The notes: generated by a model not told the origin, from the letters alone. A stretch of DNA of 6,704 nucleotides from Victivallales bacterium (GCA_016930955.1 JAFGFR010000228.1:1-6704), one strand, 5' to 3'. Numbered from the stretch's first letter, positions 1-5,870 are shown. Numbers and translations: made by a program.

Positions 1-49
1 GATTAATTTTTGTCAATTAATAAAGATATACCAATTGACAATGTTAATC
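1..49. repeat. Imperfect inverted repeat at the AT-rich left edge
   Basis: The arms GATTAA (1-6) and TTAATC (44-49) are perfect reverse complements. Inside them TTGTCAATT (10-18) pairs with AATTGACAA (33-41). Together they form a dyad of about 18 and 17 bases per arm, with a small mismatched, one-base-offset patch and a 14-base central loop. The dyad starts at the window edge, so it may extend further left. It could be an operator, a bidirectional terminator, or the end of a mobile or recombined segment. No function is shown. Confidence 0.5.
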
Positions 50-101
50 AACTACATGAAGTTGCACTTCGCTCTTGAATGTAGCACCCGTGGTGAAAAC
101 A
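44..101 (+). repeat. Left copy of an imperfect direct repeat
   Basis: This segment carries in order TTAATCAAC (44-52), AAGTTGCACTT (59-69), CTTGAA (74-79) and GGTGAAAACA (92-101). The same blocks occur in the same order at 2071-2113, with small length differences between them. The rest of 50-225 holds no convincing gene: it is AT-rich non-coding sequence up to the Shine-Dalgarno (ribosome-binding, SD) sequence at 214-220 of the next ORF. The two copies bracket the restriction-system remnants. Confidence 0.55.
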
Positions 102-225
102 CAAAATAACTATCAGTTCTTGTTTGCCGTAATCCTGCGGTAGTAATAAGGATTCAAGGTATTTGTTGAGGATGCTTTGTACCACAAGTACAGGGCGGCC
201 TGGAGTCAGACGAGAAAGGATTGAA

Positions 226-558
226 ATGACGGCTGAAACGCATTCACAACTGGCGAATCCGCCCTTCGGCGTGGAGTGGAAGCAACAGCAAAAATACATC
301 GAGCAGGAACGCGACACGCTGGGTTACGAAGGCCGCTTCGGAGCCGGACTGCCCCGCATCAATGACGGGGCGCTCCTTTTTCTGCAACACATGCTCGACA
401 AGCGCCGTGCTCCACAGGACGGCGGCAGCCGGATCGGCAAGGACCGCAAGGCGTTTCTTACTGAATTGAAGTCCGTTGATCGCGAGCTAGGCATCCATCT
501 GAACGTATCAGAACTCGAAGGCGAGATCATGGAGATGCTGGCGGAGGTGGCGAGATGA
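226..558 (+). pseudogene. hsdM: Type I restriction methyltransferase subunit M, internally deleted in-frame remnant
   Basis: This is a 110-residue ORF made of pieces of HsdM, the N6-adenine methyltransferase subunit of type I restriction-modification systems. Residues 9-70 match the family block around catalytic motif IV: NPPF at 11-14, then GVEWK, GRFGAGLPRINDG at 37-49, LLFLQHM and GGSRI. Residues 71-93 resemble a later region beginning KDRxAF, and 95-110 resemble the extreme C-terminus (LEGEIxxMLxEV). The SAM-binding motif I domain, the segment normally following GGSRI, and the stretch before the C-terminal helix are missing. The family is usually about 500 or more residues long. ATG 226 is preferred because GAAAGGA (214-220) lies 5 bases upstream; an in-frame TTG at 163 adds only unrelated residues. 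It cannot be an active methyltransferase. The stop overlaps the fic start (ATGA). Family assignment is strong; block boundaries are from memory of homologues. Confidence 0.8.
543..548 (+). promoter_or_regulatory. Strong Shine-Dalgarno site for fic inside the hsdM remnant
   Basis: GGAGGT sits 6 bases before the ATG at 555, within the last codons of the hsdM remnant. With the ATGA stop/start overlap it supports both this Fic start and translational coupling to the upstream remnant, which may explain why that frame is still open. Confidence 0.7.
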
Positions 559-1589
559 AGCCGGTCTTCACGATCACAAACAAGGTTGCTGATCGGCTAA
601 GGCAAATTGATCAGGCACGCGGATTCCTCGCGGCTGCGAAGCTATCCGAGGACTGGATCGCGGAAATGAGCCGGAAGGCGCTTATCCGTGAAGCGCACGC
701 TACCACGCACATTGAAGGCAGTCAGCTTTCGCTTGAACAGGCAGAAAATCTCTTTGCGGGAAAGCAAGCGCCCGGTGCCGATCCAGATGACGTGCGCGAG
801 CTGCTGAACTATCGCAAGGCATTTGATTTAGTGGCCGACTACGTTGCAGGACAGGAGCCGATCACGGAGGGGCTGATACGCGATATCCACAAGCGGCTTG
901 TCGAAGGCGTCCGAGGCGGCAGCGCCGAACCCGGCACGTACCGCAAGGTACAGAACTATGTCTCACAAACCGGGAAGGCGGTCTATACCCCGCCACCCGC
1001 GCACGATGTGCCGATCCTCATGCGCGAAATGGTCGAATGGTTCAACACCGAGACCGACACACATCCGGTGCTGGTAAGCGGCATTGCGCAGTTTCAACTG
1101 GTTCACATCCATCCGTTCATAGATGGCAACGGGCGCACCTCGCGGCTGCTCTCGACGCTCTGTCTTTATCGCACGGGCTACGATTTTAAGCACCTGTTCA
1201 CGATCAGCGAGTATTATGACCGTGATCGTCTCGCGTTCTACAAAGCCATCCAGGGGGTTCGCGACAGCGGCATGGACATGACTGGCTGGCTGGAATTCTA
1301 TACGGACGGACTCTCAACCCAGATGCAGGAGGTTACTGATAAGGGAACACGCATCATCAAGCGCGACCTACTGGTGCAGAAGCACGGTTTGAACGAGCGG
1401 CAAGCCGCCGCACTGGGCAGGATTCTTGACTTTGATTCTTTGACCGTCCGAGAACTCGAAGAGAAGTTCCCCAATGTGAACCGCCGTACCCTGCAACGTG
1501 ACATGCGGGGTCTTGTCGAGATCGGGCTGGTCTCTTCCGAAGGAGCCACCAACAAGCTCTATTACAGATTTAAGGAAAAGACCTTGTGA
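555..1589 (+). CDS. Fic family protein (predicted AMP-transferase), class II with C-terminal winged helix
   Basis: Fic proteins usually transfer AMP from ATP to a hydroxyl side chain of a target protein. This one is 344 residues and looks complete. The active-site motif HPFIDGNGR lies at 186-194, with catalytic His186, metal-binding Asp190 and phosphate-binding Arg194. An N-terminal inhibitory motif of the (S/T)xxxE(G/N) type is at 50-55 (TTHIEG), with inhibitory Glu54. This makes it a self-inhibited class II Fic, so no separate antitoxin is needed. Residues about 13-70 are the Fic N-terminal domain. Residues about 278-338 look like a DNA-binding winged helix, with a segment typical of an HTH around 296-320. 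It overlaps the hsdM remnant by ATGA and is followed by an hsdS remnant, the order seen in many type I restriction operons. The frame has no lesion, unlike its neighbours. The target protein is unknown. Confidence 0.93.
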   Translation: MKPVFTITNKVADRLRQIDQARGFLAAAKLSEDWIAEMSRKALIREAHATTHIEGSQLSLEQAENLFAGKQAPGADPDDVRELLNYRKAFDLVADYVAGQEPITEGLIRDIHKRLVEGVRGGSAEPGTYRKVQNYVSQTGKAVYTPPPAHDVPILMREMVEWFNTETDTHPVLVSGIAQFQLVHIHPFIDGNGRTSRLLSTLCLYRTGYDFKHLFTISEYYDRDRLAFYKAIQGVRDSGMDMTGWLEFYTDGLSTQMQEVTDKGTRIIKRDLLVQKHGLNERQAAALGRILDFDSLTVRELEEKFPNVNRRTLQRDMRGLVEIGLVSSEGATNKLYYRFKEKTL

Positions 1590-1829
1590 ACTTGCGACAT
1601 ACTTGCGACACAACTCGCGACACAGATTGTTGCCGTACGTGCTAACCTGCTATTTGAGAGCAGGATACATACGTTATGTTTTGAGATTGAATCGCGACAA
1701 ACGTTCCATTCCGAGCCTGCTTTCTATTTAGACGCCGTGCCGTTCTCCGACGCAAAATGCTCGCAAAACGTTGGAAATCAACAGATTGCATATTTAGACG
1801 CAAAACCTGAACAAGCAGAGAACCCATCA
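1590..1829 (+). other. Open extension of the Fic frame, no recognised product
   Basis: After the Fic TGA (1587-1589) the same frame has no stop for 80 codons and ends at TGA 1830-1832, which overlaps the ATG of the next ORF (ATGA). The conceptual peptide starts TCDILATQLATQ and contains a loose internal repeat (FYLDA and AYLDA, each with a DAK nearby). I recognise no domain and see no Shine-Dalgarno site for an independent start. It could be the residue of a longer gene, a read-through tail, or chance. Short direct repeats lie inside it: TATTTAGACGC at 1725-1735 and 1791-1801, and GACGCAAAA at 1749-1757 and 1797-1805. Confidence 0.3.
1591..1624 (+). repeat. Three tandem copies of an 11-base unit just after fic
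   Basis: The units CTTGCGACATA (1591-1601), CTTGCGACACA (1602-1612) and CTCGCGACACA (1614-1624) follow each other, with one extra A at 1613. The core is CGACAYA. They begin two bases after the Fic stop codon. An 11-base period would shift the frame at each unit, which suggests a non-coding or decayed origin. No known regulatory role is recognised. Confidence 0.6.
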
Positions 1830-2014
1830 TGACCGCCATATTGAGTCCCTTGCGTCCCTTAAGTCGCTCCCAAACCATCTCCCAAGGTTGGAAACCCTAT
1901 CCCGCCTACACACCTTCCGGCGTCGAAGGGCTGGGTGATGTGCCAGAGCTGATGGATGTACTTTACGCCTCCGTGGCAACCGGCAAACCCGTCAAGGTCG
2001 CACGCCCGAATTGA
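1829..2014 (+). pseudogene. hsdS: Chimeric remnant: type I specificity subunit (HsdS) N-terminus joined to an unrelated tail
   Basis: This is a 61-residue ORF. Residues 21-39 (WKPYPAYTPSGVEGLGDVP) match the conserved start of many HsdS proteins, which typically read YPxYKxSGVEWLGxVPxHW; here the first Trp of that block is Gly34. HsdS sets the DNA target of type I restriction enzymes. Instead of the target-recognition domains, residues 40-61 (LMDVLYASVATGKPVKV) resemble the C-terminal end of Gfo/Idh/MocA-type oxidoreductases, so a deletion or recombination seems to have joined two gene ends near 1945. The ATG overlaps the stop of the open frame after fic, and only a weak purine run (GCAGAG, 1815-1820) precedes it. 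The HsdS similarity is fairly convincing; the dehydrogenase tail is a weaker impression. No function is expected. Confidence 0.55.
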
Positions 2015-2036
2015 AGATCCTCCGAGGGGAGGGCGT
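2002..2036 (+). terminator. Possible weak hairpin after the hsdS chimera
   Basis: ACGCCC (2002-2007) can pair with GGGCGT (2031-2036); alternatively CCTCC (2019-2023) can pair with GGAGG (2028-2032). It overlaps the last codons of the chimeric ORF. There is no real T-run afterwards, only TTT at 2036-2038, so it may be a decayed terminator that belonged to the gene donating the tail, or nothing. Confidence 0.2.
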
Positions 2037-2070
2037 TTAGTGGAAAAATCTCACGTTTCAAGAGAATAAA

Positions 2071-2113
2071 TTAACAACAAGTTGCACTTGAAACTTGAAA
2101 ACAGGTGAAAACA
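2071..2113 (+). repeat. Right copy of the imperfect direct repeat
   Basis: TTAACAAC (2071-2078), AAGTTGCACTT (2079-2089), CTTGAA (2094-2099) and GGTGAAAACA (2104-2113) repeat the blocks at 44-101. The spacing from AAGTTGCACTT to CTTGAA is identical in both copies. An overlapping small inverted repeat pairs GTTTCAAG (2055-2062) with CTTGAAAC (2087-2094). The copy lies directly before the UPF0158 remnant, and GTG at 2105 inside it opens that frame. The surrounding 2037-2100 stretch is otherwise AT-rich and empty. Confidence 0.55.
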
Positions 2114-2147
2114 ATATGTTTAGCTCTAGCGAATTGGAAAAAAGTTC

Positions 2148-2172
2148 AACTGTTGCATTTTTTGCAACAGTT
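2148..2172 (-). terminator. Perfect 10-bp hairpin, candidate minus-strand terminator
   Basis: AACTGTTGCA (2148-2157) and TGCAACAGTT (2163-2172) are exact reverse complements around a 5-base T loop. Read on the minus strand, the stem is followed after four bases by six Ts (complement of A at 2138-2143), which suits a factor-independent terminator for the minus-strand gene run ending at 2392. The stem is only 40 percent GC and the T-run is short and offset. On the plus strand there is no T-run after the stem; there it would only shadow the ATG at 2177. Confidence 0.4.
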
Positions 2173-2176
2173 CAGA

Positions 2177-2443
2177 ATGAGATTCGATTTCCACGAGTAC
2201 CGCCGGATGGAGCAGTTCATTGGGACGGTGGCAGATGTCGCGGCGGCCGATCAACTTCGGCGCGCGATCAAGGGCAAAGGGGCATTCCGTTATCTCAAGG
2301 ACACCGCCGATCGCCTGAAACTGCTCGATGAATGGTATGAGTACCGGGAAAATGCCATGAGGGACTTTGTCCTTGACTGGGCAAAGGCTCATCAACTTGT
2401 TGTCATGGATGACACGATTGGGCGTGATTTTGATGCACGGTAA
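2177..2443 (+). pseudogene. UPF0158 family protein, 5'-truncated
   Basis: From ATG 2177 this encodes 88 residues. The stretch FDFHEYRRMEQFI, then GKGAFRYLKDT and DEWYEYRENAMRDFVLDWAKAH, matches the C-terminal half of UPF0158 proteins (conserved pattern YxxMExF, (R/K)GxGAFRxFKDT, WYxxRxxAxxxxAxxW). Members are usually about 140-190 residues, so the N-terminal half is missing. The frame is open back to GTG 2105, but those 24 residues do not look like the family and run through the hairpin at 2148-2172. The family has no established function that I know of. Its last 52 bases overlap the 3' end of the convergent glycosyltransferase gene. It is probably a pseudogene; a short functional variant cannot be excluded. 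Confidence 0.65.
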
Positions 2444-3711
2444 GCTTGATGAGTGTTTGCTACGAATTTTTTAATGTCGAATGATTTTCTGATGTTTTCT
2501 GCGGCTTGGCGAGAGAGTCTGGCGAGTCTTCCGGGGTTCCCGAGCAGGGATGCGAGGGTTTTGAAGAGAATCTCGGGGGTGTTTGGCGAATAGGTTTCCC
2601 CGCCGCGGGTTATATTGATTATTTCTGCGAATCCACCTTCTTTGGGCTGGACGACCGGTACACCGATAGCCATGGCCTCGAGCAGGTATGTGCCGAAAGC
2701 CTCGCCGCCGGGAACCGGGACTGAAAGTACAGAAAGTCTGCGCAGCATGTCCAGACGGGAGTCTTTGTCGAATTCCTTGAATAGAACAAAGTCCTTGCGG
2801 AAACCCGCCTTTGAGATTTTTCTTTCGCACTCGCGGAAGAAGCTGAGGTTGTCCCTTGTCAAACCTCCTGAGGCGTACAGCTTGATGTCTTTGAACTCCT
2901 CGCGTTGCTTGAGCATGAGGAATGCGTCAACAAGTATTCCGAATCCGAGTGATGGGGAAATCCTTGACAGGAAGCCCACTGCGGGCACATCCGGTGTCAC
3001 GGCGCGCATCGGGTACTGATCTGTATTGATGCCGATATGGACTATTTTTACAGTGCCATCGGGAAGATTCAGGAGTTTCTCCATTTTTGCAGCGTAATAA
3101 GCCGATACGGCGATGAATGTGTCCACGTGTTTTGCTTTTTGAGCGATGGCATGCCATATTTTTTGTGAGAATATCTTGTCCATGGAGTCAATCCACTGGT
3201 GTTCATCCTGGAGCGAGCATACGATTGGGACGGCCAAGTGTTTTTTCAGGTATTCCGCGGTGCCGAGAAGCAAGGCGTTGGATATGTGAACGATATCCGG
3301 CTTTTCCATGGCGAGCCACAGAGCGAGCCGCTCGTTCTCCGCGGCGAAGCTGCCTCCTGCTCCATCGAGCATATCGAGGGTGAGATTCTCGAGCCCCGCC
3401 GCACGGGTGGACGAGGACAGTTTTGCCGCCATATCGAGGACTGGCCGGGAGTCCAGGATTCGCCGCATAAAAGACGGCATTCTTTGGAGGGCGGGCCAGC
3501 GGTGGCTCAAGTACAGGCTCACTGCACCGAAAAACACCTGGGATTTGCGCGGGCCGCATTCCTCGGAGTCGGAGAACATAGGCAGATACATCGGCACCAG
3601 CACGACATCATGCCCTTCATCTTTCATCCCGGAGGCCAGTATGTTGTCCCTCAGGCAGTTCTGGCAGTAGAAGCCCCCTCCCGAGCCGGGAATGATGTAG
3701 GCGATCTTCAT
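2392..3711 (-). CDS. Glycosyltransferase family 4, GT-B fold
   Basis: This 439-residue protein should transfer a sugar from a nucleotide donor to a glycan or lipid acceptor on the cytoplasmic face of the membrane. The N-terminal Rossmann-like domain starts at once (MKIAYIIPGSGGGFYCQNC) and holds a CxxC pair at 16 and 19 followed by LRDN. This signature is familiar from a GT4 subgroup of environmental bacteria. The C-terminal donor domain begins near 243 (AVGFLSRISP) and contains the E-x7-E motif at Glu337 and Glu345 in GGEAFGTYLLEAMAIGVPVV. Arg250 of the donor site is present, but the lysine usual five residues later is Leu255. There is no signal peptide or membrane segment. ATG 3711 overlaps the stop of the beta-helix gene (ATGA), implying coupling. 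The last dozen residues (after about 427) look non-conserved and run antisense to the UPF0158 remnant. Donor and acceptor cannot be told. Confidence 0.9.
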   Translation of the reverse strand: MKIAYIIPGSGGGFYCQNCLRDNILASGMKDEGHDVVLVPMYLPMFSDSEECGPRKSQVFFGAVSLYLSHRWPALQRMPSFMRRILDSRPVLDMAAKLSSSTRAAGLENLTLDMLDGAGGSFAAENERLALWLAMEKPDIVHISNALLLGTAEYLKKHLAVPIVCSLQDEHQWIDSMDKIFSQKIWHAIAQKAKHVDTFIAVSAYYAAKMEKLLNLPDGTVKIVHIGINTDQYPMRAVTPDVPAVGFLSRISPSLGFGILVDAFLMLKQREEFKDIKLYASGGLTRDNLSFFRECERKISKAGFRKDFVLFKEFDKDSRLDMLRRLSVLSVPVPGGEAFGTYLLEAMAIGVPVVQPKEGGFAEIINITRGGETYSPNTPEILFKTLASLLGNPGRLARLSRQAAENIRKSFDIKKFVANTHQAYRASKSRPIVSSMTTS

Positions 3712-5861
3712 CCGCGCCGCCTCTTACCTCCACCTTTCCCGCGCTTAACCAGACCCGGCACCTCGTCGAGGCATATTGTCTTGAACCCCAAGGCGAATGC
3801 GGGTGATTTGGCATCCAAGGAGAAGTCCCCGTTCAGCGGGTCCTTGAAAAGCGGGTCTGCTACGATCGAGCCGAGGTCGTTGAGCTTTCGCCATGCCCGC
3901 CATCCAATTTTTTTCCCGGAGTGCTTGCCGGTGGTCCCGCCTACCTTGTTGCGTGCCGCGACAAGGTTGCCCGAGGTGTCCCACAAGATATTCATGTGCG
4001 CATCGAAGGCACCCTCGCCGAAAACATCCCAGCCATATCCTCCCTCATAGATAAAATGGCTGTCGGCGACAATAATGTTGCGGTAGAGTATGAAGCTCTC
4101 ATGCTCCTCCTTGCGCCCCAGCGCCACAATCCCACCCCGCCCGAAGGCGAAGATGTTGTTCCTGACTATGTTCTCACGCCCATAATGCTGATGGAATACC
4201 GCACAGTTCGTGTTGTAGCAAACATTGTCCTCTATAAGCACATGGCTCGTGCCCTCGTCGGGATAGATGGCCCAGCCGCCATAGGTCGCGGAGCTGATGT
4301 CGTGTATTACATTCCCCCTGATCTCGGTCCCCGGCTGCGCCCCGAGAGTGTAGATGCCTCCCATGTCGGAGAGCAGCCCTTGACCGACATCGTGGATATG
4401 GTTGGAGGAGATGAGATTCTCCCGCGTGACGCTCTCACGGTAGCCCCAGACCCAGCCGACGCTGATACCGGTGTAGTACAAGTCGTGGATATGGTTGCAA
4501 CTTATCACGTTCTGGAAGGTTCTTCTGGCGAGGATGCCCACCCCGGCATGGAAAACTTTCCCGAGCTGGTGGATGTGGTTTCCGGTAATCCTGTTGATAC
4601 CTGTCCGCGAATGGTCTGGCTCGTCCAGATCGCCTCCGTTGAGCTTTATCCCCCCGGCACCGGTGTCGAATATCTCGTTGTCCAACAATCGAATGCCCGT
4701 GCAGCCTCTCTCGAGCTCCACGGCATACCACCCGAGGTGCTCGAACCGGCAGGACTTGAATGAGCAGTTTCTGCAGCTTTCCAGGCGCACGGCTCCGGGA
4801 ATTGCCGCCGCGGCCTGCGGCCCACTGGCAAGTCCCATGGTTTCCGGGCTCTCGTGATGCGTCGCCCCGGAACACAGAAACGACTCGGGGACACCATGCG
4901 TGGCAGGCTGCGACCACTCCGAGTGCCTGAACACAATATTCTCGAAACTGACCAGCTCGACCGATTTGCCGCCGCATGGGTCGCCCTTCATGTGGAGCAG
5001 CATGTGCAGGCGCGGGGCATGGATGTCTGCGGCATTCAGCGTCTCCCCGTCCAGTGGCAGATACCAGCATTTTCCCCCCGAGCGGTCAAGATACCAGTCG
5101 CCGGGATCAGAAAGACCCTCGAAAACATTGTCAATGTAGTATGGCGCACATTGGTTTCCCCAGTCCTGGATCAGCGGTGCCCGAGAGACGCGTGTGCTTG
5201 TTACAATCCCGCTGACGGGGTCGAAGCCCGATACAGGCATCCTCTCCTCTATCCAGTAGTGCAGGGCAACCACCTCCACGTCCGTGAGGTTGCGGAATTC
5301 GCAGAAATCCCCCTTTTGGGCACGGAAGTGGTTTCTTCCCGGCCGCCCCCATCCAAGCTGTTCGCCGGAAACATATCCGGTTGCCTCCCCGATGCGGAAG
5401 AGCCCCTCCTTTGGCAGCCTGGCGCGTCTCGCACGCCTGCCGTTGACAAAAAGCTGTTTGAAATACCATTCTCCATCCCTTGTTTCGGGTATGTCGCAAA
5501 CCCATGCCCGTCTGCCCCCATGCTCGGTCTCCCGCCACCCTTCGATATGCGAGCCGCCGTCAAACACGACCTCTCCGAGGGACTTGGCACGGAACACCAC
5601 CGGTATGCCGGGGCTGCCATCTATCTTGACCGTGGCGGGAAGATGATAGACACCGGGATGAATGGTCACTGTGACAGCAGACAGGGTCGAGGCTATGTGG
5701 TCCCACGGGGGCGAATCTCTTATTCCCGGCCGGTTAAGCCGGGATATTGCATCCACTGCTCCACCGACTGTGGCCAAAGGCCCGTCCTTCCCGCCGGGCA
5801 GCGGCTCGGGATACCTACCGCTCCACTTGTCGTCGCCTTCCAGTGAGATGTGAAGATCCAT
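3708..5861 (-). CDS. Right-handed parallel beta-helix protein, GH141-like
   Basis: This is a 717-residue protein of the pectate-lyase-like beta-helix fold. It begins with the typical first strand (HISLEGDDKWSG, compare YVSPxGxDxWSG) and the ATxxxAVDAI cap. It then has a region with YYIDNVFEGL and GDWYLDR near 241-260. Coils with Asn-His-Ile-His repeats follow near 428, 456 and 486, then SDMGGIYTLG (498-507) and GGWAIYPDEG (528-537). The end is the usual DPLFKDPxxGDFxLDxxSPA. The fold and motif order resemble GH141 glycoside hydrolases; Asp499 and Asp535 are natural candidates for catalysis by analogy, from memory. ATG 5861 is chosen because GGAG lies 5 bases upstream and the conserved fold starts at residue 3; a TTG at 5879 would add six residues. 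No signal peptide is visible with either start. The tail is very basic (KRGKGGGKRRRG). It overlaps the glycosyltransferase start by ATGA. It may cleave, lyse or epimerise a glycan; the substrate is unknown. Confidence 0.9.
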   Translation of the reverse strand: MDLHISLEGDDKWSGRYPEPLPGGKDGPLATVGGAVDAISRLNRPGIRDSPPWDHIASTLSAVTVTIHPGVYHLPATVKIDGSPGIPVVFRAKSLGEVVFDGGSHIEGWRETEHGGRRAWVCDIPETRDGEWYFKQLFVNGRRARRARLPKEGLFRIGEATGYVSGEQLGWGRPGRNHFRAQKGDFCEFRNLTDVEVVALHYWIEERMPVSGFDPVSGIVTSTRVSRAPLIQDWGNQCAPYYIDNVFEGLSDPGDWYLDRSGGKCWYLPLDGETLNAADIHAPRLHMLLHMKGDPCGGKSVELVSFENIVFRHSEWSQPATHGVPESFLCSGATHHESPETMGLASGPQAAAAIPGAVRLESCRNCSFKSCRFEHLGWYAVELERGCTGIRLLDNEIFDTGAGGIKLNGGDLDEPDHSRTGINRITGNHIHQLGKVFHAGVGILARRTFQNVISCNHIHDLYYTGISVGWVWGYRESVTRENLISSNHIHDVGQGLLSDMGGIYTLGAQPGTEIRGNVIHDISSATYGGWAIYPDEGTSHVLIEDNVCYNTNCAVFHQHYGRENIVRNNIFAFGRGGIVALGRKEEHESFILYRNIIVADSHFIYEGGYGWDVFGEGAFDAHMNILWDTSGNLVAARNKVGGTTGKHSGKKIGWRAWRKLNDLGSIVADPLFKDPLNGDFSLDAKSPAFALGFKTICLDEVPGLVKRGKGGGKRRRG

Positions 5862-5866
5862 TTCCA

Positions 5867-5870
5867 CTCC
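5867..5870 (-). promoter_or_regulatory. Shine-Dalgarno site deciding the beta-helix start
   Basis: On the minus strand GGAG lies 5 bases before ATG 5861-5859. The alternative upstream TTG at 5879 would place this site inside the coding region and has no comparable site of its own nearby, so ATG 5861 is preferred. Confidence 0.55.

Noticed and set aside
35..63. TTGACA at 35-40 as a sigma-70 promoter for the hsdM remnant
   Set aside because: No acceptable -10 box occurs 16-18 bases downstream; the hexamer is better explained as part of the inverted repeat.
120..149. TTGTTT at 120-125 with TAATAA at 144-149 as a promoter
   Set aside because: Both boxes are poor matches and the spacing is 18; in AT-rich sequence this is expected by chance.
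226..558. The small gene upstream of fic as a class I Fic antitoxin (VbhA/FicA type)
   Set aside because: It has no (S/T)xxxE(G/N) motif with correct spacing (SELEG is one residue short), its sequence matches HsdM, and Fic already carries its own inhibitory motif at residues 50-55.
1642..1878. Minus-strand 78-codon frame in the gap after fic
   Set aside because: No domain, no clear ribosome-binding site, and it is antisense to the open Fic-frame extension and the HsdS-like start.
3199..4050. Plus-strand open frame of 283 codons across the glycosyltransferase and beta-helix genes
   Set aside because: It spans the junction of two well-supported minus-strand genes and its translation is low-complexity with no family features; it is a shadow of GC-rich codon use.
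3921..4763. Plus-strand open frame of 280 codons
   Set aside because: It is antisense to the best-conserved beta-helix coils; the valine- and proline-rich translation mirrors the opposite-strand codons.
4854..5846. Long plus-strand open frame of 330 codons
   Set aside because: It lies antisense within the beta-helix gene, whose protein has clear family motifs throughout; the plus-strand translation shows no recognisable domain.
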